This document shows positions 20,448-30,214 of a stretch of 64,000 bases of DNA, piece by piece. Both the position numbers and the translations under genes were made by a program. Under the pieces are notes generated by a model. It saw only the letters and a program-made list of their open reading frames with translations. It did not search any database and had not been told where the DNA came from. Positions within the stretch are counted from its first letter, which is position 1. Every line of letters begins with the position of its first letter. Source of the DNA: an uncultured Opitutia bacterium (GTDB lineage: Bacteria > Verrucomicrobiota > Verrucomicrobiia > Opitutales > CAJWYM01); the NCBI GenBank assembly GCA_913049555.1, contig CAJWYM010000001.1, forward strand, positions 1-64,000. The letters run 5' to 3'.

Positions 20448-21921
20448 AAGGAAGCCATTTCAAAGCTTTTGGAATTGCTTTCTTCCAAAGCAACTTCATT
20501 TTCTGAACCTCTTTATTCTCAAAGCTTCTTAGATCCCTATATCCTAAATCAATGGATTTAATTTCATCCAAACTTTTAAAGAGGCCTCTTTTAAATCCTG
20601 CTAATGAAGCAACTCCCCAACCAGTTAATTCTGTGTGCTGCGCTACTTGAATCGGTATATTCAACAAAGATGCTTGGAACTCCATAAGAAGTTTGTTTTT
20701 GGAAGCACCTCCATCCACTTTAAAATTTCCAATGTTTTTCCCAACTTCTTTTTCAAAAGTTTTTATTAGATCATAAACTTGCAAAGAGATAGACCAGAGA
20801 GCCGCTCTTGTAATGTGAGCTGAATTCGTTCCAGTTGTGAGTCCGTGAATCATCCCACGAGCATTAGGATCCCAATAGGGAGCTCCAAGTCCGTTGAACG
20901 CAGGAATTAAAATACAACCCTCTGAATCCTTTACCTTTTTAGCCAATCCTTCACATTCTTTTGTTTTATCAAAAAAATGCATCTCATCACGCAACCATTT
21001 TATAGTGGATCCTCCCGAGAATATGGCTCCCTCCAATGCGTAGTTTATTTTATTTTCAATCTTCCAAGCGACTGTGTTCAGGAGACCATGTTGGCTCTGA
21101 ATGATTTCATCTCCGTTATTCATAAGTTGAAAACATCCTGTGCCAAAGGTACATTTCGTATCATATTTAGAAAAGCATTGATTTCCAAAAAGGGATGCCT
21201 GCTGATCTCCTAAGATTGCAAAGAGATCAAAGGGGTAATCTTTTAGAGGTATTTGGCAATCTGAATTCGTGATAATTGGCAAAATAGTGGAGGGAATTTC
21301 AAACAATTCTAGCAACTCGTGATCCCATTCCTGAGTTTCTAAATTAAACAGTAAAGTTCGACTTGCGTTGGAAGGGTCTGTCACATGGTAGGCACCGTTC
21401 GTAAATTTCCAAATCAACCATGAATCCACCGTTCCACATAAAAGTCTACCCTCTTTCAGAAGCTTCTTGCAGGTTTTAATATTTTTTAAGATCCAACGAA
21501 TCTTAGTTGCAGAAAAATACGGATCAATGGGCAATCCTGTCTTCTTTTGGACCCATTTAGAAAGCCCTTTTTTTTTAAGCTCCAAACAATAATCTGAAGT
21601 TCTACAATCTTGCCAAACAATGGCTGGATATACGGGTTCAGAAGTATCTTTATTCCAAAGTATTATGGTTTCACGCTGATTTGTAAGCCCGCAAGCGATC
21701 CCTTCGTCTGGAGAATGAGCATTAATCTTTCTAGTAACCAATTCAAGGCAATGTTTTTGTTTTTCCCATAATTCGAGGGGATCTTGTTCTACCCAGCCTT
21801 CTTTTGGGTAGGACGAAGAAATTTCGCTTTGTTCCATGAAGTGTAGAGAACCAAATTTATCAAAAACAATACAACGACTGCTACTCGTTCCTTGATCCAG
21901 TGCAATTAGAAATTCACCCAT
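20428..21921 (-). CDS. glpK: Glycerol kinase
   Basis: ALDQGTSSSRCIVFD, GLTNQRETIILWNK, GTGCFQLMN, FNGLGAPYWDPNARG. Confidence 0.95.
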   Translation of the reverse strand: MGEFLIALDQGTSSSRCIVFDKFGSLHFMEQSEISSSYPKEGWVEQDPLELWEKQKHCLELVTRKINAHSPDEGIACGLTNQRETIILWNKDTSEPVYPAIVWQDCRTSDYCLELKKKGLSKWVQKKTGLPIDPYFSATKIRWILKNIKTCKKLLKEGRLLCGTVDSWLIWKFTNGAYHVTDPSNASRTLLFNLETQEWDHELLELFEIPSTILPIITNSDCQIPLKDYPFDLFAILGDQQASLFGNQCFSKYDTKCTFGTGCFQLMNNGDEIIQSQHGLLNTVAWKIENKINYALEGAIFSGGSTIKWLRDEMHFFDKTKECEGLAKKVKDSEGCILIPAFNGLGAPYWDPNARGMIHGLTTGTNSAHITRAALWSISLQVYDLIKTFEKEVGKNIGNFKVDGGASKNKLLMEFQASLLNIPIQVAQHTELTGWGVASLAGFKRGLFKSLDEIKSIDLGYRDLRSFENKEVQKMKLLWKKAIPKALKWLPFESAHE

Positions 21922-22108
21922 CCTAGCTATACATAAGCATAGATCTTATCATATTGCAAAATGAGTGCTTTAAAAGAGAGATTCACTTATCACTCATCTC
22001 GCTCTTATATAATTTGCTTGATTCTCATTTCTCAGTGCATCATCGAAGTTCAATGAGTGGAATCTGATTTTTAACTATTCGATTTGGGAGCAGTAAAGGC
22101 AAAAGGGA

Positions 22109-23251
22109 TTATTGGGATGATTCTGAAGTTCTAATTTGTCCTTTATAAATCTCACTGGGCAACATCTTTATTTTTAAGTCTTTCTGATATCGTTTTATCA
22201 AACGCATTTCTTCATTGTTGAATAGAGAGATACATGTGCCTGATTTGCCCATACGCCCAGCTCTTCCAGCTCTGTGAAGATAGTTATGGCTATCGGATGG
22301 ACTGTCAAAATTCACAACAAATTCTATTTCTTTTATATCTATTCCCCTAGAAGCCAAGTCTGTAGATAAAAGAATTGGATGGGTCCCCTCTCTAAAGGCT
22401 TGCAAGTTTCTTTTTCTGGAAAGTTTGTCTAAATCTCTAAATAAGGATACGGCTGGAAGTTCTTTTTCATTCAGCCGTTTTCTAAGCCGCTCAGCATTTT
22501 GGCTTCTGTGAAAAAAGACAATGGATTTTTTAGGGGAGAGGGCATGGAGCACTTTACGAAGTAAGTCTGCTTTGTCGTTGCCGGCAACCGTAAAATAAAG
22601 ATGAGCAATATTAGGATGGATCCGATTATTTTCACTCTCTAAGAGTCGGATTTCAGGTCTTAGCAAGATCGCCTCATCTAGAACCTCTTTGGTGTGCGTT
22701 GCTGAAGCGCATAGGAGTTGATTGTCTTTAGGCATGGGTTTGATGATTGCTTGAATCTTAAGCAATGCATCGCCTGCTAATTGTTTGTCTGCCTCATCAA
22801 TTACAAAATGTTGGGTTGCATGAACCTTGAGTTTTTTCATCTCGATGAGCTCTAAAACTCGACCAGAAGTTCCGATGATAACATGTGGTTTCTTTTTCAG
22901 TTTTTCTTTTTGTCTCGATACAGAGGATTCTCCAAGAATCAACATACTCTTAGTGGAAGATTCTAGAGCTTGTTGTAGTGCTTGAAATTGCTGGTGAATT
23001 TGAACCGCAAGTTCATGGGAGGGAGCAAGTATGAGTGCTTGTAATTGCTTTGAATCAGGATCTAATTTTGAGAGTATGGGTATTAAATAAGCAAGTGTTT
23101 TTCCCGTGCCTGTGGAAGCGCTGATAAAAGCACTTTCTTTGTTTAATAGATGAGGAACGGCTCTCGTTTGTATCTCAGTAGGTTTAATAAAACCTAATTT
23201 TTCTAGGGCAAGAACCATGGAATTTGTTAAATTTAAAGAGGAAAAAGACAT
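22109..23251 (-). CDS. DEAD-box ATP-dependent RNA helicase
   Basis: Q motif, ASTGTGKTLAYLIP, VIDEADK, SATHT, RGIDIKEIEFVVNFD, HRAGRAGRMG. Confidence 0.92.
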   Translation of the reverse strand: MSFSSLNLTNSMVLALEKLGFIKPTEIQTRAVPHLLNKESAFISASTGTGKTLAYLIPILSKLDPDSKQLQALILAPSHELAVQIHQQFQALQQALESSTKSMLILGESSVSRQKEKLKKKPHVIIGTSGRVLELIEMKKLKVHATQHFVIDEADKQLAGDALLKIQAIIKPMPKDNQLLCASATHTKEVLDEAILLRPEIRLLESENNRIHPNIAHLYFTVAGNDKADLLRKVLHALSPKKSIVFFHRSQNAERLRKRLNEKELPAVSLFRDLDKLSRKRNLQAFREGTHPILLSTDLASRGIDIKEIEFVVNFDSPSDSHNYLHRAGRAGRMGKSGTCISLFNNEEMRLIKRYQKDLKIKMLPSEIYKGQIRTSESSQ

Positions 23252-23272
23252 CGTTGTTTGGATTGGGGAAGA

Positions 23273-25309
23273 TTACCAGCGGGAAGAGGGACGTTCCGGC
23301 TTAGGAAGGCGACCACTTTGATAGCAGGATGGGGGGATATCTCCAATAAAGCGGCTTGGTGCCATCCGGTTGACGTATCCCCCTTGAACACTGAGAGTCG
23401 GGTAAACTAAATAAAGTTCATCCATAGCCCGGGTGACGGAAACATAAAAGAGTCTTCTTTCTTCGTCTATATCTCCACTTTCTAAGGTCCTCTTTAGCGG
23501 AAACATTCCATCGCTCAGGCCGATAACAAAAACGATGGGGAACTCCAATCCTTTAGCTTGGTGAATGGTAGAAAGTTTTATCTTGTCGTCTGTCAATTCA
23601 ACATTTCTGTCCGAGGTTTCAGAATTAAGTAGAACTAATTGAGCCAGTAATTCTTGGATGTCAGAAAAACGATCTGCAAAACCAACGACGCTTTCCATAT
23701 CATCTAAGCGACTCTCCCAATTTTCATAAATGGTTCGTATGTAGTCACTGTACCATCCCTCAACCGCAGCATTTACAATTTCGCGAGGAGGGGCATCTTG
23801 ATTCGCTAGCCTTGAAATATCTTTCAGGGTTTGAACAATCGACGGCCATTCTGATCTTGAAAATTCAGGAATTTTCTTTTCCACTTTAGGTTCCGCCAAG
23901 CAGTCTATTAGGGGGATTTTCTGAGTATTTGCTATTTTTAAAGCTTCTCTGTAAATTCTTTCGGCTGTTTTTATTCCAACCTTAGGCAAAAGACAGGTAA
24001 ATCGTTGAAAGGAGATTTGATCTTCAGGATTGCAAGCAAACCGAAGTTGTGATGTCAGGTCTTTGATATGAGCTTGTTCAAAAAATTTCAAACCACTGGT
24101 TAATTGAAAAGGGACCCCGTTTTTAGACAGCTCCATTTGGAGATCCATGGCTTGATAATGAGCTCTGTATAAAATAGCGATATCAGATAAGGATCTTCCC
24201 TCTCTTAATAAATCGCGAATTCTGGAATGGATAAACTGTGCCTGCTGACGGGTATCCATGGCTGTTACGAAATAAGGCTTTTCGTTGTTAGGCCGATTGG
24301 ATTGCAGTTCTTTGTGGTATGGGTTTTCAGTAATGTGATGATCCAGAATTCGATTTGCAAAATTTAAAATTTCGGGACTACTTCTATAATTTATTTCAAT
24401 TTTGAATATTTCTGCACTGGGGTGTCTATCTGTAAAGGTCGCAATGTTTTGATAATTGGCTCCTCTCCAAGTGTAAATGCACTGCGCATCATCTCCAACT
24501 GCCATTAGTTGATGATGTTTTGCTATTTTATCTACAATTCTAGATTGCAGAGTATTTGTATCTTGATACTCGTCTACCAAGATGTGCTTGAACCTTTTTT
24601 GTAAATAATCTGCAAGAGATTCATCCTTTTCCATGGACTCAAGCCATAGTTCAAGAAGGTCGTCATAATCGACTACTTGCTGAGCTAATTTCTCTTCTTT
24701 ATACAATTTTGCAAAGTAAAGAATTTGTTCCGCCAATCTATCTTCACTGTAAAATCGACTTTTGATTGTCTCCTCTAAGGGAGCACATGTATTCCGAGAG
24801 TAACTGATAATCCCCGCAACCATTTTGGGTTTCGGATTTTCCTTTATTTTTAGAAAAGCAGGATCTTTAGATCTAATTATATTGGTGAGCAGAGACTCTG
24901 AATCGGACTGGTCTAAAATCGTAAAATTTTTCTTCAATCCTACGGATTCTCCATACATTCTGAGGATTCTTTGTCCAATACTGTGAAAAGTCCCTCCCCA
25001 GAATTTAGATTTTCCCACTCCCGTTAGATCCTCCACTCTTTCTAACATTTCTTTAGCTGCTTTGTTTGTGAAAGTGAGTAGTAAGATCTGATGCGCCTTT
25101 ATACCCTTCTCTAACAAGTAAGCAACTCGATAAGTCAATGTCCGGGTTTTGCCAGAGCCAGCACCGGCTAAAACAAGAGCAGGTCCATCCTTTGCAGTTA
25201 CGGCTGCATATTGATCTTCATTCAAGTCGGCTCGAAAATCAATCGTGGATCCGTAACTGTGAAGATCCTTTTCTGCATCCTCAAAAGGGTTAAAATCATC
25301 GAGATTCAT
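23273..25309 (-). CDS. UvrD/Rep-family ATP-dependent DNA helicase
   Basis: LAGAGSGKTRTLTYRVAYLL, VDEYQDTNTLQ, VGDDAQCIYTWRGA, LSTIHQAKGLEFPIVFV, RRLFYVSVTRA. Confidence 0.93.
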   Translation of the reverse strand: MNLDDFNPFEDAEKDLHSYGSTIDFRADLNEDQYAAVTAKDGPALVLAGAGSGKTRTLTYRVAYLLEKGIKAHQILLLTFTNKAAKEMLERVEDLTGVGKSKFWGGTFHSIGQRILRMYGESVGLKKNFTILDQSDSESLLTNIIRSKDPAFLKIKENPKPKMVAGIISYSRNTCAPLEETIKSRFYSEDRLAEQILYFAKLYKEEKLAQQVVDYDDLLELWLESMEKDESLADYLQKRFKHILVDEYQDTNTLQSRIVDKIAKHHQLMAVGDDAQCIYTWRGANYQNIATFTDRHPSAEIFKIEINYRSSPEILNFANRILDHHITENPYHKELQSNRPNNEKPYFVTAMDTRQQAQFIHSRIRDLLREGRSLSDIAILYRAHYQAMDLQMELSKNGVPFQLTSGLKFFEQAHIKDLTSQLRFACNPEDQISFQRFTCLLPKVGIKTAERIYREALKIANTQKIPLIDCLAEPKVEKKIPEFSRSEWPSIVQTLKDISRLANQDAPPREIVNAAVEGWYSDYIRTIYENWESRLDDMESVVGFADRFSDIQELLAQLVLLNSETSDRNVELTDDKIKLSTIHQAKGLEFPIVFVIGLSDGMFPLKRTLESGDIDEERRLFYVSVTRAMDELYLVYPTLSVQGGYVNRMAPSRFIGDIPPSCYQSGRLPKPERPSSRW

Positions 25310-25318
25310 TTTATAAAT

Positions 25319-26104
25319 TTAAGAGAAATTGGTTTTGTGGAAAAGCGTTCCAATTACTGTTTTCTTAAGTAAAGAGGTTAAAACGCTACGATTGCTCCCA
25401 TCGGCAATAATCATATCTGTTCCCGAAGAGGTTGCTAATTTGGCTGCTTCAATTTTACTAATCATTCCACCTACCGATGTCTGAGTGTTCGTGCCTTGTG
25501 CCATTCGAATAATTTTCTCAGTAATTTCTAAAACTTCCTCTACAATTTCACCGGTCCCTTTAATGTCAATCAACCCAGGTATAGAGGATAAAATACAAAG
25601 TAAATCTGATTTGGATAGAGAGGCTACCATAGCAGAAAGGATATCATTGTCTCCGAAGCGAATTTCTTCATTACTAATGGTGTCATTTTCGTTTATAATC
25701 GGAACTATTTCTTCTGCTAATAAATTATCCAATGTATTTCGAACAGCAATATGACGATTGGCTCCTTTTATGTCCTCTTGGGTTAAAAGAATTTGGGCAA
25801 CAACAATTTCTTGAGGGGCAAATGCCTGTCTCCATCTTTCAGTTAGAATGCTTTGCCCAACAGCGGCACAAGATTGCAAAATTGCAAGATCTTGAGGGCG
25901 TGTATGGATTTTTAATTGATCCATACCAAGCCCGATCGCCCCAGAACTTACAAGGATAACTTCTAGTCCAGCATTTTTCAGGAGACCTACTTCACTCGCA
26001 ATTTCTGCCAGTCGGTGATTGTTTATAGAACCGTTCTCCAGAGTGAGCATGCCCGTTCCTAGCTTGATCACAATCCTGCTGGGTTTTGTATGCAATCTAG
26101 CCAT
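25319..26104 (-). CDS. proB: Glutamate 5-kinase, short form without PUA domain
   Basis: VIKLGTGMLT, VSSGAIGLGM, NENDTISNEEIRFGDNDILSAMVA, GTNTQTSVGGMISKIEAA; only 261 aa. Confidence 0.92.
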   Translation of the reverse strand: MARLHTKPSRIVIKLGTGMLTLENGSINNHRLAEIASEVGLLKNAGLEVILVSSGAIGLGMDQLKIHTRPQDLAILQSCAAVGQSILTERWRQAFAPQEIVVAQILLTQEDIKGANRHIAVRNTLDNLLAEEIVPIINENDTISNEEIRFGDNDILSAMVASLSKSDLLCILSSIPGLIDIKGTGEIVEEVLEITEKIIRMAQGTNTQTSVGGMISKIEAAKLATSSGTDMIIADGSNRSVLTSLLKKTVIGTLFHKTNFS

Positions 26105-26191
26105 TCAATGCTTACAATTTTTACCCAGTAAAAGGAATGAAATTGAATTCAAGAAAAGTCTTCTAATCAAAATAGAGTTTGAAAAATTATA

Positions 26192-26752
26192 TTACAATGC
26201 GTTGAGTTCTTTTTCCTTACTTGCAAGGAAAGAAATAATTTCGTCAGAGAAACCATCTGTTATTTTCTGAATTTCTTTCTCGTATCTTTTAAAATCGTCC
26301 TCGGAAAGGTCTCCCTCTTTTTGAGCGGATTTTAATCGATCTAGAGAATCTTTGCGGGCGGCTCGAATTCCAACTTTTCCATGTTCCGCCATTCCATTAG
26401 CAATTTTAGCCAGTTCTTTTCTTCGATCTCCACTTAATTCAGGTATTGGAAGTCTTATCAATGTTCCATTCGTAACAGGGGAGATCCCAAGATTAGAACT
26501 GATGATCCCTTTTTCAATGGGTTGGATGGAACTTTTATCCCATGCTTGAATCTGAATGGTTCTCATATCTGGGGTAGTAATTGCTGCAACATCGCGGATT
26601 TTCATCATGGATCCGTAAACGTCTACGTTTATGTTATCAACCATGGATGTAGATGCTTTACCAGTGTGAAGCGTTCCAAAATCAGCCAGGGTATGGTCCA
26701 CGGCTTTTTTCATATCTTTTTTAGTTTTATCGAGAAGTGTATTAATTTCCAT
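26192..26752 (-). CDS. frr: Ribosome recycling factor
   Basis: TLHTGKASTSMVDNINVDVYGS, IRLPIPELSGDRRKELAK, VGIRAARKDSLD. Confidence 0.96.
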   Translation of the reverse strand: MEINTLLDKTKKDMKKAVDHTLADFGTLHTGKASTSMVDNINVDVYGSMMKIRDVAAITTPDMRTIQIQAWDKSSIQPIEKGIISSNLGISPVTNGTLIRLPIPELSGDRRKELAKIANGMAEHGKVGIRAARKDSLDRLKSAQKEGDLSEDDFKRYEKEIQKITDGFSDEIISFLASKEKELNAL

Positions 26753-26901
26753 AATTTTTGTTGGGTTCTAGATCGTTGTTCCAAAGTTTTCAAATTATCA
26801 GGTTAAGAGAAGCATCAATATTTTTAAAAGGACTTAGCTTATAAAACAGATTTACTAAAAAGCTTCATTTTAATTGTGTTTTAAAAGATAGAAGAGAGGT
26901 T

Positions 26902-27645
26902 TCAAGCTGTAACTAAAGTCCCTATTTTTTCTCCCGTTACTGCCTTTATAACACTTTTATTCTCTTCCATATTAAAAACTAAAATCGGAATTTTGTTATC
27001 CATACACAATGAGAATGAAGTGGAGTCCATAATGTTTAATCTTTTTTCCAAAGCTTCTTGGAAATCTAATTTCTCATATTTTACAGCATCCGGAAATTGG
27101 TTTGGATCTTTATCATAGATTCCGTCTACCTTGGTTGCTTTCATAATGATGTCGGCTCCAATTTCACTACCGCGAAGGGCAGCAGTTGTATCCGTTGAAA
27201 AGAATGGGTTCCCAGTGCCAGCTACAAAAATCACAACCCTCCCTCTCTCTAAATGCCGAATGGCTCTTCTGTGAATATAAGGTTCAGCAAGTTTATCCAT
27301 TGGGATCGCCGATTGGACTCGAACAACAACACCCATTTGCTCTAAACAATCCATAATAGCCAAACCGTTGATCACAGTTGAGAGCATTCCCATAGAGTCT
27401 CCGGTAGTTCTTTCCACACCCCTATTATTCGCTCCACTCAAGCCTCTAAATATATTGCCACCGCCTACAACGAGTCCCACCTCAACCCCTAAGTTGTACA
27501 CCTCTTTTATTTGTAAACAGATTCTTTCAAGAGTCTCTGGATCAATAGTATCAGCCGTTTTTTGATTTTTCAAAACTTCGCCACTGATTTTTAAAACGAT
27601 GCGTTTGTATTTGGGTTTCTTTGAGTCAGAATTTTTTGATAACAT
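26902..27645 (-). CDS. pyrH: UMP kinase
   Basis: [55 protein letters not shown]. Confidence 0.96.
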   Translation of the reverse strand: MLSKNSDSKKPKYKRIVLKISGEVLKNQKTADTIDPETLERICLQIKEVYNLGVEVGLVVGGGNIFRGLSGANNRGVERTTGDSMGMLSTVINGLAIMDCLEQMGVVVRVQSAIPMDKLAEPYIHRRAIRHLERGRVVIFVAGTGNPFFSTDTTAALRGSEIGADIIMKATKVDGIYDKDPNQFPDAVKYEKLDFQEALEKRLNIMDSTSFSLCMDNKIPILVFNMEENKSVIKAVTGEKIGTLVTA

Positions 27646-27760
27646 CGTAGTTTTTTATGCATAAAAAGTGCTGTGAGGTCAATCACTCCTTTTTTAATTT
27701 AGTTTTAAAATCTTTTCTTGACTATTTCGGCGATTGATTAGAATCTTGTAACTTTGTTGC

Positions 27761-27834
27761 AGCCCGATGGTGTAATGGTAGCACAGCGGTTTTTGGTACC
27801 GTTTGTTGGGGTTCAAATCCCTATCGGGCTGCCA
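27761..27834 (+). tRNA. tRNA-Gln (anticodon TTG), CCA encoded
   Basis: Acceptor AGCCCGA/TCGGGCT, anticodon arm GCGGT-TTTTGGT-ACCGT, T-loop TTCAAAT, 3' GCCA. Confidence 0.95.
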
Positions 27835-28328
27835 TTTAAATCAAACATTTCCCCAACTATTTAAGTGTGTAATTTTGGACAATCAATCCCTATAAGTTGT
27901 AGGAATCTATTTTTTTAGATTTTTTCACACATGTTAGGACCAATGAATGCTTTAGTGGTTCTAACTCTAATTCTCTTTTTACAAATAAATACGGAATTTT
28001 AAGGCGTAGGCTGAATGGTTTCGCGGAGTTTGTTTTCAAGAGTTTATCCCGAGATAAGAAAAGATTTTCAAGAGTTATAGAAAATATTTCCTGTATGGAA
28101 TCTGTTTGATATTTTTAATTTCGGGATCTCTTGTTCGTTGAAATTACAATTTATTCATCCGTGAAGACGAGGATAGAATTCAATTGCAATCTTCAAACGA
28201 TAACCCTTTGGAATTCCCAGTATAAAGCGAAAACCATTTTTTAGTTGGAGACTAAAAAAATAGATGTATGCAAATAGCAGACTTGAAAGATGGTTTAGAT
28301 ATTCGAAAGGGGTTTAGGGAATTCCATA

Positions 28329-29138
28329 TTAATGAGATACTTTATTGGCTCTTATCTGAGCGTATCCATCTTTTATAGAGCTGTATGAGTCAAAAGCCTC
28401 AGCTGTAAGGTTGAAATAGAGATCCATTGTTGGAGGCCAATCGTTGATCGTCTCTAAACCATTGGATCCTATCCGGAGATCCTGTTCGGGCAACTGATTT
28501 AGAGGAGATAGGAAACCATCGCCAACTCTTCCTACTAAATCTCTCATGGAGGTGGGTCCAATCAACGGTAAAACAATATAAAATCCATGACCGATGCCGT
28601 AGTGACCCAAGGTTTGACCAAGGTCTTCTCCTGATGGATTGATACCCCATTGCGTTTGAGCTAAATTTTTTAGACCTAGGATACCAAACGTAGTGTTGAT
28701 TGCAAATTTCTGAGTTTCAAGTACTACCTTCTCTCCTTTCAACTGAATCGCTGAATTTACTAAGCGTATGGGATACTTAATATTCTCAAAGAAATTGGTG
28801 ATACCATCCCTAACTGGGTAAGGGAGTACATTTTTGTAGGTATCAGAAATATAAATGATCACACGAGTGTAAAGAAAATGATTGAAGTTAAAAACGGTCC
28901 TGTTGATTATTTCAAAAGGATCGGGGGTCAATGGTTGAGATTCGTATTCAAACTCATCATTCCATTCTTCGAGATCACAACTCTGAATGATTTCACAAGC
29001 GCTGTCTTTGAAAGCCAAGTTTTCAATGGATTTAAATTCCGGCAATATAATATTAGCTGCAGCGATCGAGTTTATGAAAACAAAGATTGAAAGTAAAATC
29101 CCTGAAAATACTAAATTTAATTTCTTCATGATGAACAA
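28329..29138 (-). CDS. mlaA: MlaA/VacJ family lipid-transport protein
   Basis: DPFEIINRTVFNFNHFLY, NTTFGILGL, DLGQTLGHYGIGHGFYIVLPLIGPTSMRD. Confidence 0.92.
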   Translation of the reverse strand: MFIMKKLNLVFSGILLSIFVFINSIAAANIILPEFKSIENLAFKDSACEIIQSCDLEEWNDEFEYESQPLTPDPFEIINRTVFNFNHFLYTRVIIYISDTYKNVLPYPVRDGITNFFENIKYPIRLVNSAIQLKGEKVVLETQKFAINTTFGILGLKNLAQTQWGINPSGEDLGQTLGHYGIGHGFYIVLPLIGPTSMRDLVGRVGDGFLSPLNQLPEQDLRIGSNGLETINDWPPTMDLYFNLTAEAFDSYSSIKDGYAQIRANKVSH

Positions 29139-29144
29139 TTGGTT

Positions 29145-29747
29145 CTACTCAGATTGGTTTACTTTTTTATCTAAAATCTCAATGAGTTTCTGAGGATTTC
29201 CTCTTCTTAAGATACTGTCAAATTGACTTCTGTAATTGGCTACCAAACTGACCCCTTCAATAATAGCATCGTATACTTGCCACTCGTTCTCAACTAAAGT
29301 CATCCTGTATACAACGGGTAATTGAGTATTTTCAATCGTTACTTTCGAGTGGATTTCTACTTTCTTTTCTGAAAGTTTTCTCTCTTGTTCAAAAGTAATT
29401 CCAGCTTCCCCAATGCCGCTAAAATTTTTAAGGTATGATTTTAGCAAAAGTTCACTAAAAAGATCCATGAAACTACTTAATTCGTCTTCGGTAAATTTTT
29501 TCCAATTTCTTCCTAAGGATCTTCTTGCTACCTGTTCAAAGGAAAATGAAGATTCTATGGCAGCACGAACCTCCAATAATTTTTTGGCCCGAACCTCCTC
29601 CGTCATCTCAGGATTAATTTCTTTCAACAACTTAATTACTATATTGACGGTAGATTCCACTTTGACTAGCGGGGCAATGGTTTCAGCTTCTAAACAGACA
29701 GAATGTAGATAAACTAGGACAAGGGCTATTAAGTTTCTTTTTTTCAT
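29145..29747 (-). CDS. mlaC: MlaC/Ttg2D family ABC transporter auxiliary periplasmic protein
   Basis: SFEQVARRSLGRNWKKFTEDE...LLLKSYLKNF, YRMTLVENEWQVYDAIIEGVSLVANYRSQF. Confidence 0.9.
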   Translation of the reverse strand: MKKRNLIALVLVYLHSVCLEAETIAPLVKVESTVNIVIKLLKEINPEMTEEVRAKKLLEVRAAIESSFSFEQVARRSLGRNWKKFTEDELSSFMDLFSELLLKSYLKNFSGIGEAGITFEQERKLSEKKVEIHSKVTIENTQLPVVYRMTLVENEWQVYDAIIEGVSLVANYRSQFDSILRRGNPQKLIEILDKKVNQSE

Positions 29748-29757
29748 AAAAGTGTAA

Positions 29758-30210
29758 TTATTTATCTAAACTACCAAATGCAAAATTGCTAATTATTTTT
29801 TCAATATCAAGCGCAGATTCGGTTTCAATAATGGTTTCACCGGGTGATAAAGTGATGCCTGAACCTCCAGGTGAAAGTGATAAGTATTTATCACCAATCA
29901 AGCCATTTGTTTTGACGGAAGCAATTGTGTCATCGTCAAGCTGAATTTCTCTACCAATTCTAATGGTCACAATGGCTTCAAAATTCTCTGGGTTAAGCTC
30001 TATTTTGTCGATTTTCCCTACGGAAACCCCAGAGATGTTAACATTTCCTCCCTCTTTAAGACCAGTAGCAGACATAAATCGTGCCGAGAGTGTGTAAGAA
30101 TCTTGTTTGAAAAGATCCAATCCTGCCATCTTAATCGATAAATACGAAATGGCAACGATACCACTCAATACAAATATTCCTACAATTAGTTCAATATTTT
30201 TTGTTTTCAT
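29758..30210 (-). CDS. mlaD: MlaD/MCE-domain lipid-transport protein
   Basis: N-terminal TM; MCE motif FMSATGLKEGGNVNISGVSVGKIDKIEL, TNGLIGDKYLSLSPGG. Confidence 0.93.
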   Translation of the reverse strand: MKTKNIELIVGIFVLSGIVAISYLSIKMAGLDLFKQDSYTLSARFMSATGLKEGGNVNISGVSVGKIDKIELNPENFEAIVTIRIGREIQLDDDTIASVKTNGLIGDKYLSLSPGGSGITLSPGETIIETESALDIEKIISNFAFGSLDK

Positions 30211-30214
30211 ATCC

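Noticed and set aside
28399-28650. 83 aa ORF inside mlaA, same strand, other frame
   Set aside because: Fully contained in a confidently identified gene.
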